This document shows positions 56,244 through 64,000 of a DNA stretch of 64,000 bases, in pieces; position 1 is the stretch's first letter, and the number at the start of each line of letters is the position of its first letter. The position numbers and the translations under genes were made by a program. The notes under the pieces were generated by a model. That model was not told the origin of the DNA. It ran no database searches and was given only the letters and a program-made list of their open reading frames with translations. Source of the stretch: Ideonella sp. (GTDB taxonomy: Bacteria > Pseudomonadota > Gammaproteobacteria > Burkholderiales > Burkholderiaceae_C); the NCBI RefSeq assembly GCF_016702655.1, contig NZ_JADJDO010000013.1:62001-126000 (forward strand), given 5' to 3'.

Positions 56244-59200
56244 TCAGGCGCGGATATTCAGCGCGGCGAACTGCGAACCCATGCCGGGCGCTTGGATGAT
56301 GCCGCTCGTGATGTTGGCGACCGCGGCAACGGACTTGGTGTTGTTCTCGATCGCGATCGAGATGTCGGTGTTGTTGCGCACCCGGTTGCCGTTGAAGATC
56401 GCCACCGGCGTCGTCAGGCTGATCGTTGCGCCACCGCCGCTGGACAGATGCTCGCAGCGGTTGTCGCTGAACAGGCATTCGCGCCCGGCAAATATCTGCG
56501 CGAGCTGCGCCGCGCCGCGGCCGACGAGCGCATTGCCGAGCACGCCCACCGACGCGCCGCCGGTGGCCGCCGCGGCCACATAGCCCTTGCTGCCGTTCAG
56601 CACCAGGGTCGCGCCACCCTCGAACGGCACCGTCGCAATGGCGCCGAAGCGCAGCGGGCCGAGCACTGCCGGGCTGCCCTCGGAAGCAATCGCCGCGGTT
56701 GCGGCCAGCAGCGCCATCCAGGCCGAGCGGCTCGGTTCGGCGCCGGGTTGCGCATCGCGCTCGACGTGGTTGCTCCCGACGTCGAGCTGCAGGAAGGGGC
56801 CGGCGACATAGACGCCGATCGCCCGTCCGCCGAATTCCGCGCCAGGCGCGAGTTCGACGATCTCGTTGCCCGTCACGCGCAGGCGCAGCGTTGTCAGCGC
56901 CGCAACGCCGGCGCGCAAAGGGGCCTCGAACACGGCCGCGCCGACCCGGCGCAGCACGTTCCCGCCCACGGTGGCGCCTTGTACGCGCGACAGCGCGATG
57001 CCGAGCACCGGCTCCTTGGCGGCTTCCTCGCCGGCAGGGCCGATGTCGCGCAACTGGTTGTTCTCGATCGCTGCTGCGTCGGCTTGCGCGTCGTCGGTCA
57101 TCACGATGCCGTTGCCGCAGGCTTCGACGATATTGAGCTTGACGACGAGCGCGTCGACCGGCGCGCGCAGCGCGATGCCTGCGCCGGCGTAGCCCCGAAT
57201 CTGGTTGGCGAGGATCTGGCACTGGCCGGTGCCGCCCTTGTCGAGGCCGGCGCGCAGCTCGATCCCGTTCGCGCCTGCCGCAGCGCCGCTGGCGTCGAGC
57301 TTGTTGTCGCCCATCCACAACCCGTCGAGGCTGGTCGCGATGCCGCCACCCATGCTCTGCACGGTGTTGCGCTCGATGCGCGCTGCCGACCCTGGCATGC
57401 CGAGGCCCAGCAACGCGATCGCGGTCTCGTTGCAGCCGAGCACCTGGTTGCCCGCGACGCGCGTCTCGAGCATGTGTAGCACCGGGCCCTCGAGCCGTAC
57501 CGCGCTGCGCTCGCACCACAGCAGGTTGTCGGCGATCGCGAGGTCGGCACAGAACAGGAATCCGGCGCTGCCTTCGGCGCGCGGCTCCAGCGCCTGCACG
57601 CCGACCGGTGCCAGCAGCAGGTTGCCTTCGATGCGGCTCGCGAGGACCGCGCCGGCGAGCGCCACTGCCGCGCCGGGGATGTCGCCGCTGCCGACCACCG
57701 CCACCGCCAGGCGCGTCAGCGCGAGCCCGAGCGCGGTGCTGACGGCGATCGCGGTGCCGTTGTCGATACTCACGATCGCCAGATTGTCGAGCGCGACCGC
57801 GATCACGCCGCGCAAGTCGAACGCCGTTCCCGGTGCGACGATCACGCTTGCCATGCCCTGGCCGACGATGCGCAGCGAGATCGCGTCGTGCACGTCGATC
57901 GGCTGCTTTAGCGCGAAGCTTCCGGCGCCGATGCACACCGTGCCGCCACCCGCCTCGCGCACCTGGTTCACCGCGTCCTGGATCGTGAAGCTGCCGCTGG
58001 CGTGGCTGTCCTCGGTGACGCAGGCGGTGCAGCTGCAGTCGTCGCCGCCCGCGGGCGGCCACTTGCCGCGGCAGTCGCTGATCGTGCCCGCGGCGATGTC
58101 CCAGAAGCCGAGGCGCGCGTAGTGGTGGTGGATGGCACGCGGCGCAGCTTCGGCGAGCGGCTCGACCGACGCGTCGGCCGTGCGTGCGGCGAAGACCCAC
58201 GCGTCGCCGCTGCGAAAGCCCTTGCTGCCGACGTTCGAGAAGCTCACCGTCACGCCGTTCTCGAGCAGCAGCGTCGTGCCGGCGGCCGGAATGTCGATCA
58301 CGCCGGTCGACCCCGGCGCGTCCAGATCCTGCACCACGATGACGGTTCCGTTGGCACCTGTGCGCACGATCTCGCCGGCTTGGTCCCAGCGCCGCACGCG
58401 CATGTTGCGCGCCTCGGCCTCGGCGCTGTCGGGCAGTACCGCGGGCAGGATGTCCGCAGGCAGCGCCGGCGTGAAGCGGATGCGGCGGCTGGCCTCGTCG
58501 ATCTCGGCGATCTTGCGCATCTCGCCGGGCGCTTGAGCGAACTCGCGCCGGTCGTCGGTGACCTCGATCCACTGCCCGACGGCGAAGCGCAGGACCTCGT
58601 CACGGCCGAGCGAGTCGAGCTCGAGCTCGGTCGCCGAGACGACGGTCGCGACGCGCGTCGCGACGCTCGCGTTGTCGCGCGACCACTTGAAGGTGGCACC
58701 CGCACCGGGCGCGCCGGCATCGTGCACCTCGACGCGGTAGAGCTGGTTCTCGAGCCCCGTGTAGCCGCCGCTCGGCGGCAGCTCGCAGGGGTCGGGCACC
58801 GCGCTCACGTCGAAGGTGCCGGTCGTCAGCCGTCCGGTGGACGGCGCGATGAGCGCCTCCCAGCCCGGGATCGCCGCGTCGGGCGAACTGCAATCGACCG
58901 TCGCCGGCGCCTCGTCGCCGAGCACGCGCACCTGCCACACGGTCTGCCGCCGCGTGCTCGCGTCGACGCCGAGTGCGGGCTCGACGAGCGCGGGCATCTC
59001 GACGGCGGTCAGCTCGCGCTCCCAGACGTCGAGGTAGACGAGGTGCCGGCCGCCGGTCGGCAGCGCGGGTGGCGGTTGCAGCCACGGCTGCTCGCTGTAG
59101 GTCGGATCCTGGCTGTAGACGGTCTCAGAGAGCAACGGGTCGAAGATGCGCTGCGCCGGATCCTCGCGGCCGAAGTTCTCCGCCAGCAGGCCGTCGACGT

Positions 59201-59441
59201 ACATCCGGCCGCGGCCGATCGTGAAGCCGGCGCCGGACGGCGTGAGGTGAAAGGCGTCGGTCGTCGTCTGCGACACCGTGGCGCGGCCGAGCACGTCGCT
59301 CGCCAGCGCGCGCAGGCGCCGGTCGACGACGGCCACCTGCTCGTTGAAGTCGGCGTCGAGCAGCACGCGGCCCTGCTGCAGTTCGACGCCGGCGAAGGCG
59401 GCCAGCGGGTTCATGCGGATGCGGGAGAAGTCGGCGGTCAT
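56244..59441 (-). CDS. DUF6519 / right-handed parallel beta-helix protein of a contractile injection locus
   Basis: A 1065-residue protein. The N-terminus (about 1-250) matches the DUF6519 type, with MTADFSRIRMNPLAAFAGVE and QGRVLLDADFNEQ. From about residue 460 to the end many short beta repeats are visible (IEGNLLLAP, VAGNQVLGCNETAIALLG, IERNTVQSMGG, LANQIRGYAGAGIALR, IENNQLRDIG, VTGNEIVEL), typical of a pectate-lyase-like beta-helix. Such proteins accompany baseplate genes in phage-tail-like systems and may be fibres or spikes. GGAG lies 7 nt before the ATG at 59441. It begins 2 nt after the tail-I gene. Confidence 0.82.
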   Translation of the reverse strand: MTADFSRIRMNPLAAFAGVELQQGRVLLDADFNEQVAVVDRRLRALASDVLGRATVSQTTTDAFHLTPSGAGFTIGRGRMYVDGLLAENFGREDPAQRIFDPLLSETVYSQDPTYSEQPWLQPPPALPTGGRHLVYLDVWERELTAVEMPALVEPALGVDASTRRQTVWQVRVLGDEAPATVDCSSPDAAIPGWEALIAPSTGRLTTGTFDVSAVPDPCELPPSGGYTGLENQLYRVEVHDAGAPGAGATFKWSRDNASVATRVATVVSATELELDSLGRDEVLRFAVGQWIEVTDDRREFAQAPGEMRKIAEIDEASRRIRFTPALPADILPAVLPDSAEAEARNMRVRRWDQAGEIVRTGANGTVIVVQDLDAPGSTGVIDIPAAGTTLLLENGVTVSFSNVGSKGFRSGDAWVFAARTADASVEPLAEAAPRAIHHHYARLGFWDIAAGTISDCRGKWPPAGGDDCSCTACVTEDSHASGSFTIQDAVNQVREAGGGTVCIGAGSFALKQPIDVHDAISLRIVGQGMASVIVAPGTAFDLRGVIAVALDNLAIVSIDNGTAIAVSTALGLALTRLAVAVVGSGDIPGAAVALAGAVLASRIEGNLLLAPVGVQALEPRAEGSAGFLFCADLAIADNLLWCERSAVRLEGPVLHMLETRVAGNQVLGCNETAIALLGLGMPGSAARIERNTVQSMGGGIATSLDGLWMGDNKLDASGAAAGANGIELRAGLDKGGTGQCQILANQIRGYAGAGIALRAPVDALVVKLNIVEACGNGIVMTDDAQADAAAIENNQLRDIGPAGEEAAKEPVLGIALSRVQGATVGGNVLRRVGAAVFEAPLRAGVAALTTLRLRVTGNEIVELAPGAEFGGRAIGVYVAGPFLQLDVGSNHVERDAQPGAEPSRSAWMALLAATAAIASEGSPAVLGPLRFGAIATVPFEGGATLVLNGSKGYVAAAATGGASVGVLGNALVGRGAAQLAQIFAGRECLFSDNRCEHLSSGGGATISLTTPVAIFNGNRVRNNTDISIAIENNTKSVAAVANITSGIIQAPGMGSQFAALNIRA

Positions 59442-59443
59442 GG

Positions 59444-61624
59444 TCAGTCTCCGGTCGGAGGGCATGCAGGCTCAGGTCGCGTAGAAGTGGCCGGCGGCGA
59501 GGCCCAGGCGCAGGTATTCGTCGAGGCGGATCGCAGGTTGGCCTCGCGCTGCGGTTGCGCGAGCGCATGCATGAGGCCGATTTCGCCTTCGTCGTCGGCG
59601 CCCTTGCGGATCGCCGCGGGCGTGACCGACGCGAGCTGCAGGTAGGCCGCGTCGCCGTAGCGGCGCGAGTTGAACTGCGGTCGCAGCGCCGCGTCGTCGG
59701 CGTCGCTGACGCAGCGGTGGCGGCGCGGCGTGATCGCGCCCGCCGGCAGCCAGCTGAAGCGAACGCAGCCCTGTTGGCGCCTCTCGGCGCGCAGCGGCGC
59801 CGGCCACGCGGGCGGCGCGGGCTCGGGCAGGCGGGCGAGGAAGATCGTGTTCGACGCCAGCGTGAGCTGGCGCGCGTGGACGAGGCCGACGAGCGTGCAG
59901 TCGCGCAGCGTAGCTTCGGCGCCGGGCTCGCCGGCGGCGAGCCCTTCGTATGCGGCGAGCGTCGGGTCGGTGGCGTCGATTGCGCTGTCGCTGATCTCGA
60001 TCTCGGCATCCGGATGCGCGCGGATCGCGCCGAGCACCGAGTGTTCGATGATCACGCGCGCGAACGGATGCGCGATCTCGAGGGCGAGGGCGCCCGGCAC
60101 CGACGGCGCGCCGTCGGGCATGAGCGTGCGCCCCGGCACCAGCGTGCAGTCGCGCAGGATCAGCGTGCGCGGCTCGGTGTCGGCCGCGGCGGCCAGACGC
60201 AGCGTCGCGCCCGAGATCACGATTCCGTCGAGCACCAGCGTGCCGCGTGCGCCGATCGCGAGCGTGATGTCGGCGCCCGCGGCGAGCAGCGGGCGCGCGC
60301 CGTTGCGCGCCGCGACGACGACGCGGTGGCCCTCGACGCCGGGGGCGACGACGCCATCGACGGTGAAGGTCGGCGTCTCGGCGGTTGTCCGGCTGTCGTC
60401 GATGAGCAGCCGCCCGCCGGCGGCGATGTCGGCGAGTCCGGGCAGCCACGACGCGCCGCCGCCGACGCTGCGCTGCACGAGCAGCGTCTCGCCGTCGGGT
60501 ACGCGCTCGTACTCGCCGCCGCCGACGCGGCGCGCCTGGCCGTGGTGCAAGCTCACGCTGAACGGCGTCGCGGCGTGCTCGGCGGCGCGGTTGGCGCCGA
60601 GCAGCACGCGCCCGCGCTCGGGGTCGAGGCCGATCTCGTCGGCGCCGACGTCGCCCTCGTGCGCCCAGTTGCCCGGGCTCGCCGGGTCGTCGCGCAGGTC
60701 GGCGATGCGCAGCAGCGGCGGCAGCGGATCGCCGGGTGCGGGGGCAGGCAGATTGATCGGCAGCGGCGCGCCGGCGCCGTCGTGGAGCACGACGCTCTTG
60801 CCTTCGCCCCAATCGGCGGTGCGGTTCAGCACCTGCGTTGCCGCGGACTGCGCCGCGCGCAGCGAGAGCGCCATCGCGCGCACGCCCAGCGGCTCGGGCA
60901 CGTTGACGGGCTCGGCCAGCACGTCGATGGACGCCTCGGTGACGGGCAGGCGGTACAAGGCCATGTCGGCGCCGAGCGGGTTCACGCGCCAGCGCCGGCC
61001 GCTCGCGTCGCCGGGGTCGGCAACGAGCGCCACGTTCGAAAGCGGCAAGGCCTCGATGCGCCACAGGAAGATGCCGATGTTGGGGATGTTGAAGCGTCCC
61101 TTGGCCTGGTCGGGGCGGCGCATCTCGGCGGTGTGGGCGATGCGGTTGAAGGCGCCGCCGAGGCGAAGCAGCGTTGCGGTGTCGCGCAGGTCGGGCGTGG
61201 CGGGTGCGTGCAGCCGCGCGTGGTTCATGTACTGCGTCGTCGCGAGCTGCTCGAAGAACTCGACCGCGTGTGCCGGCCAGCCCGTCACGTCGCGCGCCAT
61301 CTGCTCGAGCATCGTCGCCGTGCCCTTGCGACGCCGGTAGGCGATCGTGTTGGCCACGTCGGCGCGCGGCGACGCGACGGCCGGCACGCCGCCGTGCAGC
61401 GTGCGGTAGCCGATCAGGTCGCCGATGTAGGGCGCCACCCAGTCGGCGCAGGTCTCGATGAAGAGGTCGTCGTAGAGCTGCGCCGAGTTCTCCTCGAGCG
61501 CGGCGAACTGCTCGGCGAACAGCGCGACGAGTTCCTGCAGCTCGTCGCGACCGGCATCGCGCACGCGGTGCAGCGCCGGCAGCAGCGACCAAAGGCGCTC
61601 GGCCGTCAGGCTAGGCATGCTCAT
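59444..61624 (-). CDS. Phage tail protein I-like / beta-helix fusion (probable C-terminal frameshift)
   Basis: A 726-residue protein. The N-terminal 190 residues match tail protein I (RVRDAGRDELQELVALFAEQ, then DWVAPYIGDLIGYRTLHGG). A beta-helix-like middle follows (about 450-600: LVLDGIVISGATLRL, LILRDCTLVPG, EISDSAIDAT). The family-conserved end is PQREANLR-IRLDEYLRLGLAAGHFYAT, but the last part from RLDEY is in another frame that stops at 59472. One missing base near 59532 explains this; as read, the frame continues to 59444. Its start overlaps the baseplate gene stop (ATGA). Confidence 0.82.
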   Translation of the reverse strand: MSMPSLTAERLWSLLPALHRVRDAGRDELQELVALFAEQFAALEENSAQLYDDLFIETCADWVAPYIGDLIGYRTLHGGVPAVASPRADVANTIAYRRRKGTATMLEQMARDVTGWPAHAVEFFEQLATTQYMNHARLHAPATPDLRDTATLLRLGGAFNRIAHTAEMRRPDQAKGRFNIPNIGIFLWRIEALPLSNVALVADPGDASGRRWRVNPLGADMALYRLPVTEASIDVLAEPVNVPEPLGVRAMALSLRAAQSAATQVLNRTADWGEGKSVVLHDGAGAPLPINLPAPAPGDPLPPLLRIADLRDDPASPGNWAHEGDVGADEIGLDPERGRVLLGANRAAEHAATPFSVSLHHGQARRVGGGEYERVPDGETLLVQRSVGGGASWLPGLADIAAGGRLLIDDSRTTAETPTFTVDGVVAPGVEGHRVVVAARNGARPLLAAGADITLAIGARGTLVLDGIVISGATLRLAAAADTEPRTLILRDCTLVPGRTLMPDGAPSVPGALALEIAHPFARVIIEHSVLGAIRAHPDAEIEISDSAIDATDPTLAAYEGLAAGEPGAEATLRDCTLVGLVHARQLTLASNTIFLARLPEPAPPAWPAPLRAERRQQGCVRFSWLPAGAITPRRHRCVSDADDAALRPQFNSRRYGDAAYLQLASVTPAAIRKGADDEGEIGLMHALAQPQREANLRSASTNTCAWASPPATSTRPEPACPPTGD

Positions 61625-63999
61625 GTCATCACTTCCAGCGCGATGAGCGGCGTCGGCGCGAGCGTCAGCAGCTCGGCGCCGAGCACCGCGCCGCCGACGA
61701 CGCGCGCGCGCGACGCGAGCAGCCGCTTCTGCAGCGACGCCGTCGTCTGCGCCGCCGGCAGCGTGCCGCCGTAGAGCCAGTCCAGATCGAGTGCGATGAC
61801 GCCCGGCACCGCCTGCACCACGGCGATCACTTCGGACTGTTGCACCGGCTGCGCGAGCGATCGGGTATCGAAGGCGAACGCGGCACGCAGCGCGGCCTCG
61901 ACGGCCGCCTCGACCTCGGCACGGTCATAGGCCTCGTCGGCAAGCAGCTTCAGGCCGATCTGGAACGTCGAGAGCTGTGCCGTCGCCAGTTGCACGCGCA
62001 CCAGGGGATCGCCTCCTGCGCGCAGCGCGTCCTGCAGCGCGCCCCAGACCGGGCTTGCCGGCGAGAGCGCGGCGCCGGCCTCGGCAGCGACCGTGATCAC
62101 GACGCTGTGCCCGCCGCGCAGCGCCAGCCACTCGGCCTGCGCCTTGGCGATGCCGGCGAAGGCGCGCGCGAAGTCCTCGTAGTCGAGCAGCGAGACGACG
62201 CGCGCTAGCGTGCGCGTCGCGAGCGGCATCGCCTGGCGCAGCGCCGCCGGGCTCTCGGCGTCGGTGCCGCCGGTGGCCGGCGCCGGGTTGGCGACGCCCT
62301 TCAGGCCGAGCGGGCGCGACGCGAGCTGGGTCAGGCTGTCGGCCTTGACGTTGCCGGCCGCGCCCAGGCCCTTGCGGTAGGTGGCGCGCACGTTGTTCTG
62401 GCCGGTCGGCGGGCGGGCGCCCATCACGCCGTCGCCGAATCGCGCCCAGAGCCGCCCGGCAGCGTCGGTCGCGAGCGTGTACGCCCGCTCGGCCGGCGCC
62501 GCGCCATAGAGCGTCGCGCGCGGCGTCCACGCGATGTCGCCGACGCGCAGCGTGATCTCCGGCGCGACGCCGGTGTCGGTGGCCGCGGCGCGCCAGGTCA
62601 GCGGCAGCTGGCGCAACTCGAACTGCGCGAAGGGCTGCGCCGCGCTGCCGGAGCCGAGGATCTGCGTCGCCGTCTCGCCGTGCGACGCGAGCGCGACGTT
62701 GGCGTGCACGACGACGCTGTCGCGGCTGAGCGCCGCCGGCAGCGCATCGTCGAGCTCGATCGTGCAGCGCACGCCCTGCGCGGTGATGCCGTGGATCGTC
62801 GTCAGGTGCACGATCGCCGCGCCGCCCGACGCGGCGCTGCCGCGCACGATCAGGCGCCGGCCCGGCAGCAACCCGTCGGCGGCGACCGCGAGTGGCAGCG
62901 TATCGCCGCTCACGTCGTCGGTGACCGGCACCTCGGCGAGCGTCAGTTCCTCCGACGCGCCGAACACCGCGACCTCGCGCGGAAAGTTCAGGAACTGGCT
63001 CGAGAAGTTCTCGCCGGTCAGCTCGAGCCGGCTCACCTTGCCCGACAGCGCGAACGCCGCGCGCGACACCTCGCTCGTCGCGCGCACCGCGTAGAGCTCG
63101 ATCGCGGTGTCGGGCTGCCCGGCCTCGGGATGGTTGAAGTCGCCCTTGGCGACGACCGCCCAGCCGCCCGCCGCGAAGTCGCCGACGACCGCGTCGAGGT
63201 CTATCCACGCCGAGCTGCCCGACGGCGAGCGCGTGCTGGCGGTGAAGGCGGGCCAGTCGGTGGTGTAGTCCCCGCCGGCGTCGACGCCGCCCGGGTACTC
63301 GTCCTTGAAGATCGCCGGCATGCTGGCCCACATCGGCGCGTTGTGGCCGAACGCCGACGCGCGGCGGCGCAGCGCGAAGATGCGGGGCTGCGTCGCTGTC
63401 TCGCCCGCCGGATTGATCGACGCGAGCGGGCGCACGAACTCGATGCGCGTGCGGTCGTTGGCGAGATCGGGCACGACGGCGCTCAGGATGCGGAAGTCCC
63501 AGCCCTCGCCGCCGCCGGCAGGATCGGCGAGGAAGGCTTCGTGCGCGAACACGACCGCGTCGCCGGCCTTCAGTCCGGTGCGCACGCCGACCAGGTGTAC
63601 CGACGTGTCGCCGGCCTTCGGCAGCACGGGCAGCGAGAGCGGCGGACGCAGCGCATTCCACGCCGCGCGCGCATCGGCGAGCGCTTCGACGGTCTCGAAG
63701 GTCTGCGGCTTCTCGTCGGGGCCGGGAACGCTCTGCACCTTGAGGCCGATCGGCAGCGAGATCAGCGCCGGCACGCCGGTGACGAAGGCGCCCGGCTCGG
63801 GCGGCAGCGCAGCCGGCGCGACCGGCGCCGTCTCGACGGTGAACGCGAGCCAGGTCTCGGCCGCGACGCCGGGGCGCGGCTCGTAGCCGATCAGCCGGCC
63901 GAGCTCCTGCAGCGACGCGCGGTCGAGCGCGGTGCGCAGGTAGTTCTCGTTGGCGGTGCGCTCCTGGTAGAAGGTCAGCACGTCGGCAGCGCAGGCGAA
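61621..63999 (-). CDS. Putative baseplate assembly protein of a contractile injection system (5' end outside window)
   Basis: About 793 residues are visible; the frame remains open to the window edge (FACAADVLTFYQERTANENYL), so the N-terminus is missing. The sequence belongs to the large putative baseplate assembly family (J-like): LGRLIGYEPRPGVAAETWLAF, later RFGDGVMGARPPTGQNNVRATYRKGLG and PLGLKGVANPAPATGGTDAE, and the C-terminal VQAVPGVIALDLDWLYGG. It would form the wedge of the baseplate. It is translationally coupled to the tail-I gene, indicating a tail-locus operon that continues past 64000. Confidence 0.85.
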   Translation of the reverse strand, partial: FACAADVLTFYQERTANENYLRTALDRASLQELGRLIGYEPRPGVAAETWLAFTVETAPVAPAALPPEPGAFVTGVPALISLPIGLKVQSVPGPDEKPQTFETVEALADARAAWNALRPPLSLPVLPKAGDTSVHLVGVRTGLKAGDAVVFAHEAFLADPAGGGEGWDFRILSAVVPDLANDRTRIEFVRPLASINPAGETATQPRIFALRRRASAFGHNAPMWASMPAIFKDEYPGGVDAGGDYTTDWPAFTASTRSPSGSSAWIDLDAVVGDFAAGGWAVVAKGDFNHPEAGQPDTAIELYAVRATSEVSRAAFALSGKVSRLELTGENFSSQFLNFPREVAVFGASEELTLAEVPVTDDVSGDTLPLAVAADGLLPGRRLIVRGSAASGGAAIVHLTTIHGITAQGVRCTIELDDALPAALSRDSVVVHANVALASHGETATQILGSGSAAQPFAQFELRQLPLTWRAAATDTGVAPEITLRVGDIAWTPRATLYGAAPAERAYTLATDAAGRLWARFGDGVMGARPPTGQNNVRATYRKGLGAAGNVKADSLTQLASRPLGLKGVANPAPATGGTDAESPAALRQAMPLATRTLARVVSLLDYEDFARAFAGIAKAQAEWLALRGGHSVVITVAAEAGAALSPASPVWGALQDALRAGGDPLVRVQLATAQLSTFQIGLKLLADEAYDRAEVEAAVEAALRAAFAFDTRSLAQPVQQSEVIAVVQAVPGVIALDLDWLYGGTLPAAQTTASLQKRLLASRARVVGGAVLGAELLTLAPTPLIALEVMT

Positions 64000-64000
64000 G

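Noticed and set aside
55748..63999. Prophage
   Set aside because: No integrase, att site, capsid, terminase or lysis gene is visible; baseplate-type genes alone fit an injection system better, though the upstream part is unseen.

Overview
The window is high-GC DNA with dense coding and short intergenic gaps. The gene content points to a betaproteobacterium of the order Burkholderiales, probably the Rubrivivax/Leptothrix/Methylibium side. The pointers are EF-P paired with the arginine rhamnosyltransferase EarP, a PEP-CTERM surface protein, the DUF2868/DUF3482 pair and a divided succinyl-CoA:3-ketoacid transferase. This placement is inference from gene content; no 16S gene is present.

Layout. 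1-7.4 kb: end of a LysR regulator, a CopD-like membrane protein, then a minus-strand operon gcvT-gcvH-gcvP-sdaA behind a tandem glycine riboswitch (glycine to serine to pyruvate). 7.6-13.1 kb: a polyamine-type ABC importer (binding protein, ATPase, two permeases) with a gamma-aminobutyraldehyde-type dehydrogenase. 13.2-19 kb: histidine phosphatase, membrane metal-dependent hydrolase, EamA exporter, and the K+ uptake pair trkA-trkH. 19.1-22.1 kb: a disturbed, lower-GC segment splits a CoA-binding-protein gene. It carries a frameshifted radical SAM/SPASM gene, a sulfotransferase remnant and a 25-base run of G. 22.1-25.8 kb: metY, an acyl-CoA ligase and an ECHDC3-like hydratase homologue. 25.8-32.1 kb: lipoprotein, secreted nuclease, Ig-like secreted protein, VanZ-like protein, and the DUF3482/DUF2868 pair. 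32.1-37.8 kb: ETF-ubiquinone oxidoreductase, SDR, YceH, thioesterase, Cds1-like PLP enzyme, PEP-CTERM protein. 37.8-43.7 kb: viaA-ravA, a PAS-LuxR regulator divergent from scoAB, and pyrD. 43.8-55.5 kb: rpiA, mnmC, efp-earP, uvrC, pgsA, an EamA exporter, hupB, tRNA-Val, ppiD, tRNA-His and a small membrane protein. 55.7-64 kb: the edge of a phage-tail-like contractile injection locus (LysM-like small protein, DUF6519/beta-helix protein, tail-I/beta-helix protein, baseplate protein running off the window).

The most unusual signal is two families of short dispersed repeats, each of which is a complete mini-ORF. Family B (69 nt, two copies) starts with ATG, carries an internal GGAGG, and ends in a TGA that overlaps the start codon of the next gene (GTGA at trkH, ATGA at the CoA-binding gene). 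Family A (78 nt in three copies, plus a fused in-frame pair) often fills the whole gap between the stop codon of one gene and the start of the next. They look like portable translational-coupling cassettes.

At least four genes (radical SAM, scoB, pyrD, tail-I protein) carry a single-base frameshift, some in otherwise conserved or essential genes. Many of these are therefore probably consensus errors rather than true pseudogenes, and the 19.2-21.6 kb segment in particular may be an imperfectly assembled junction.
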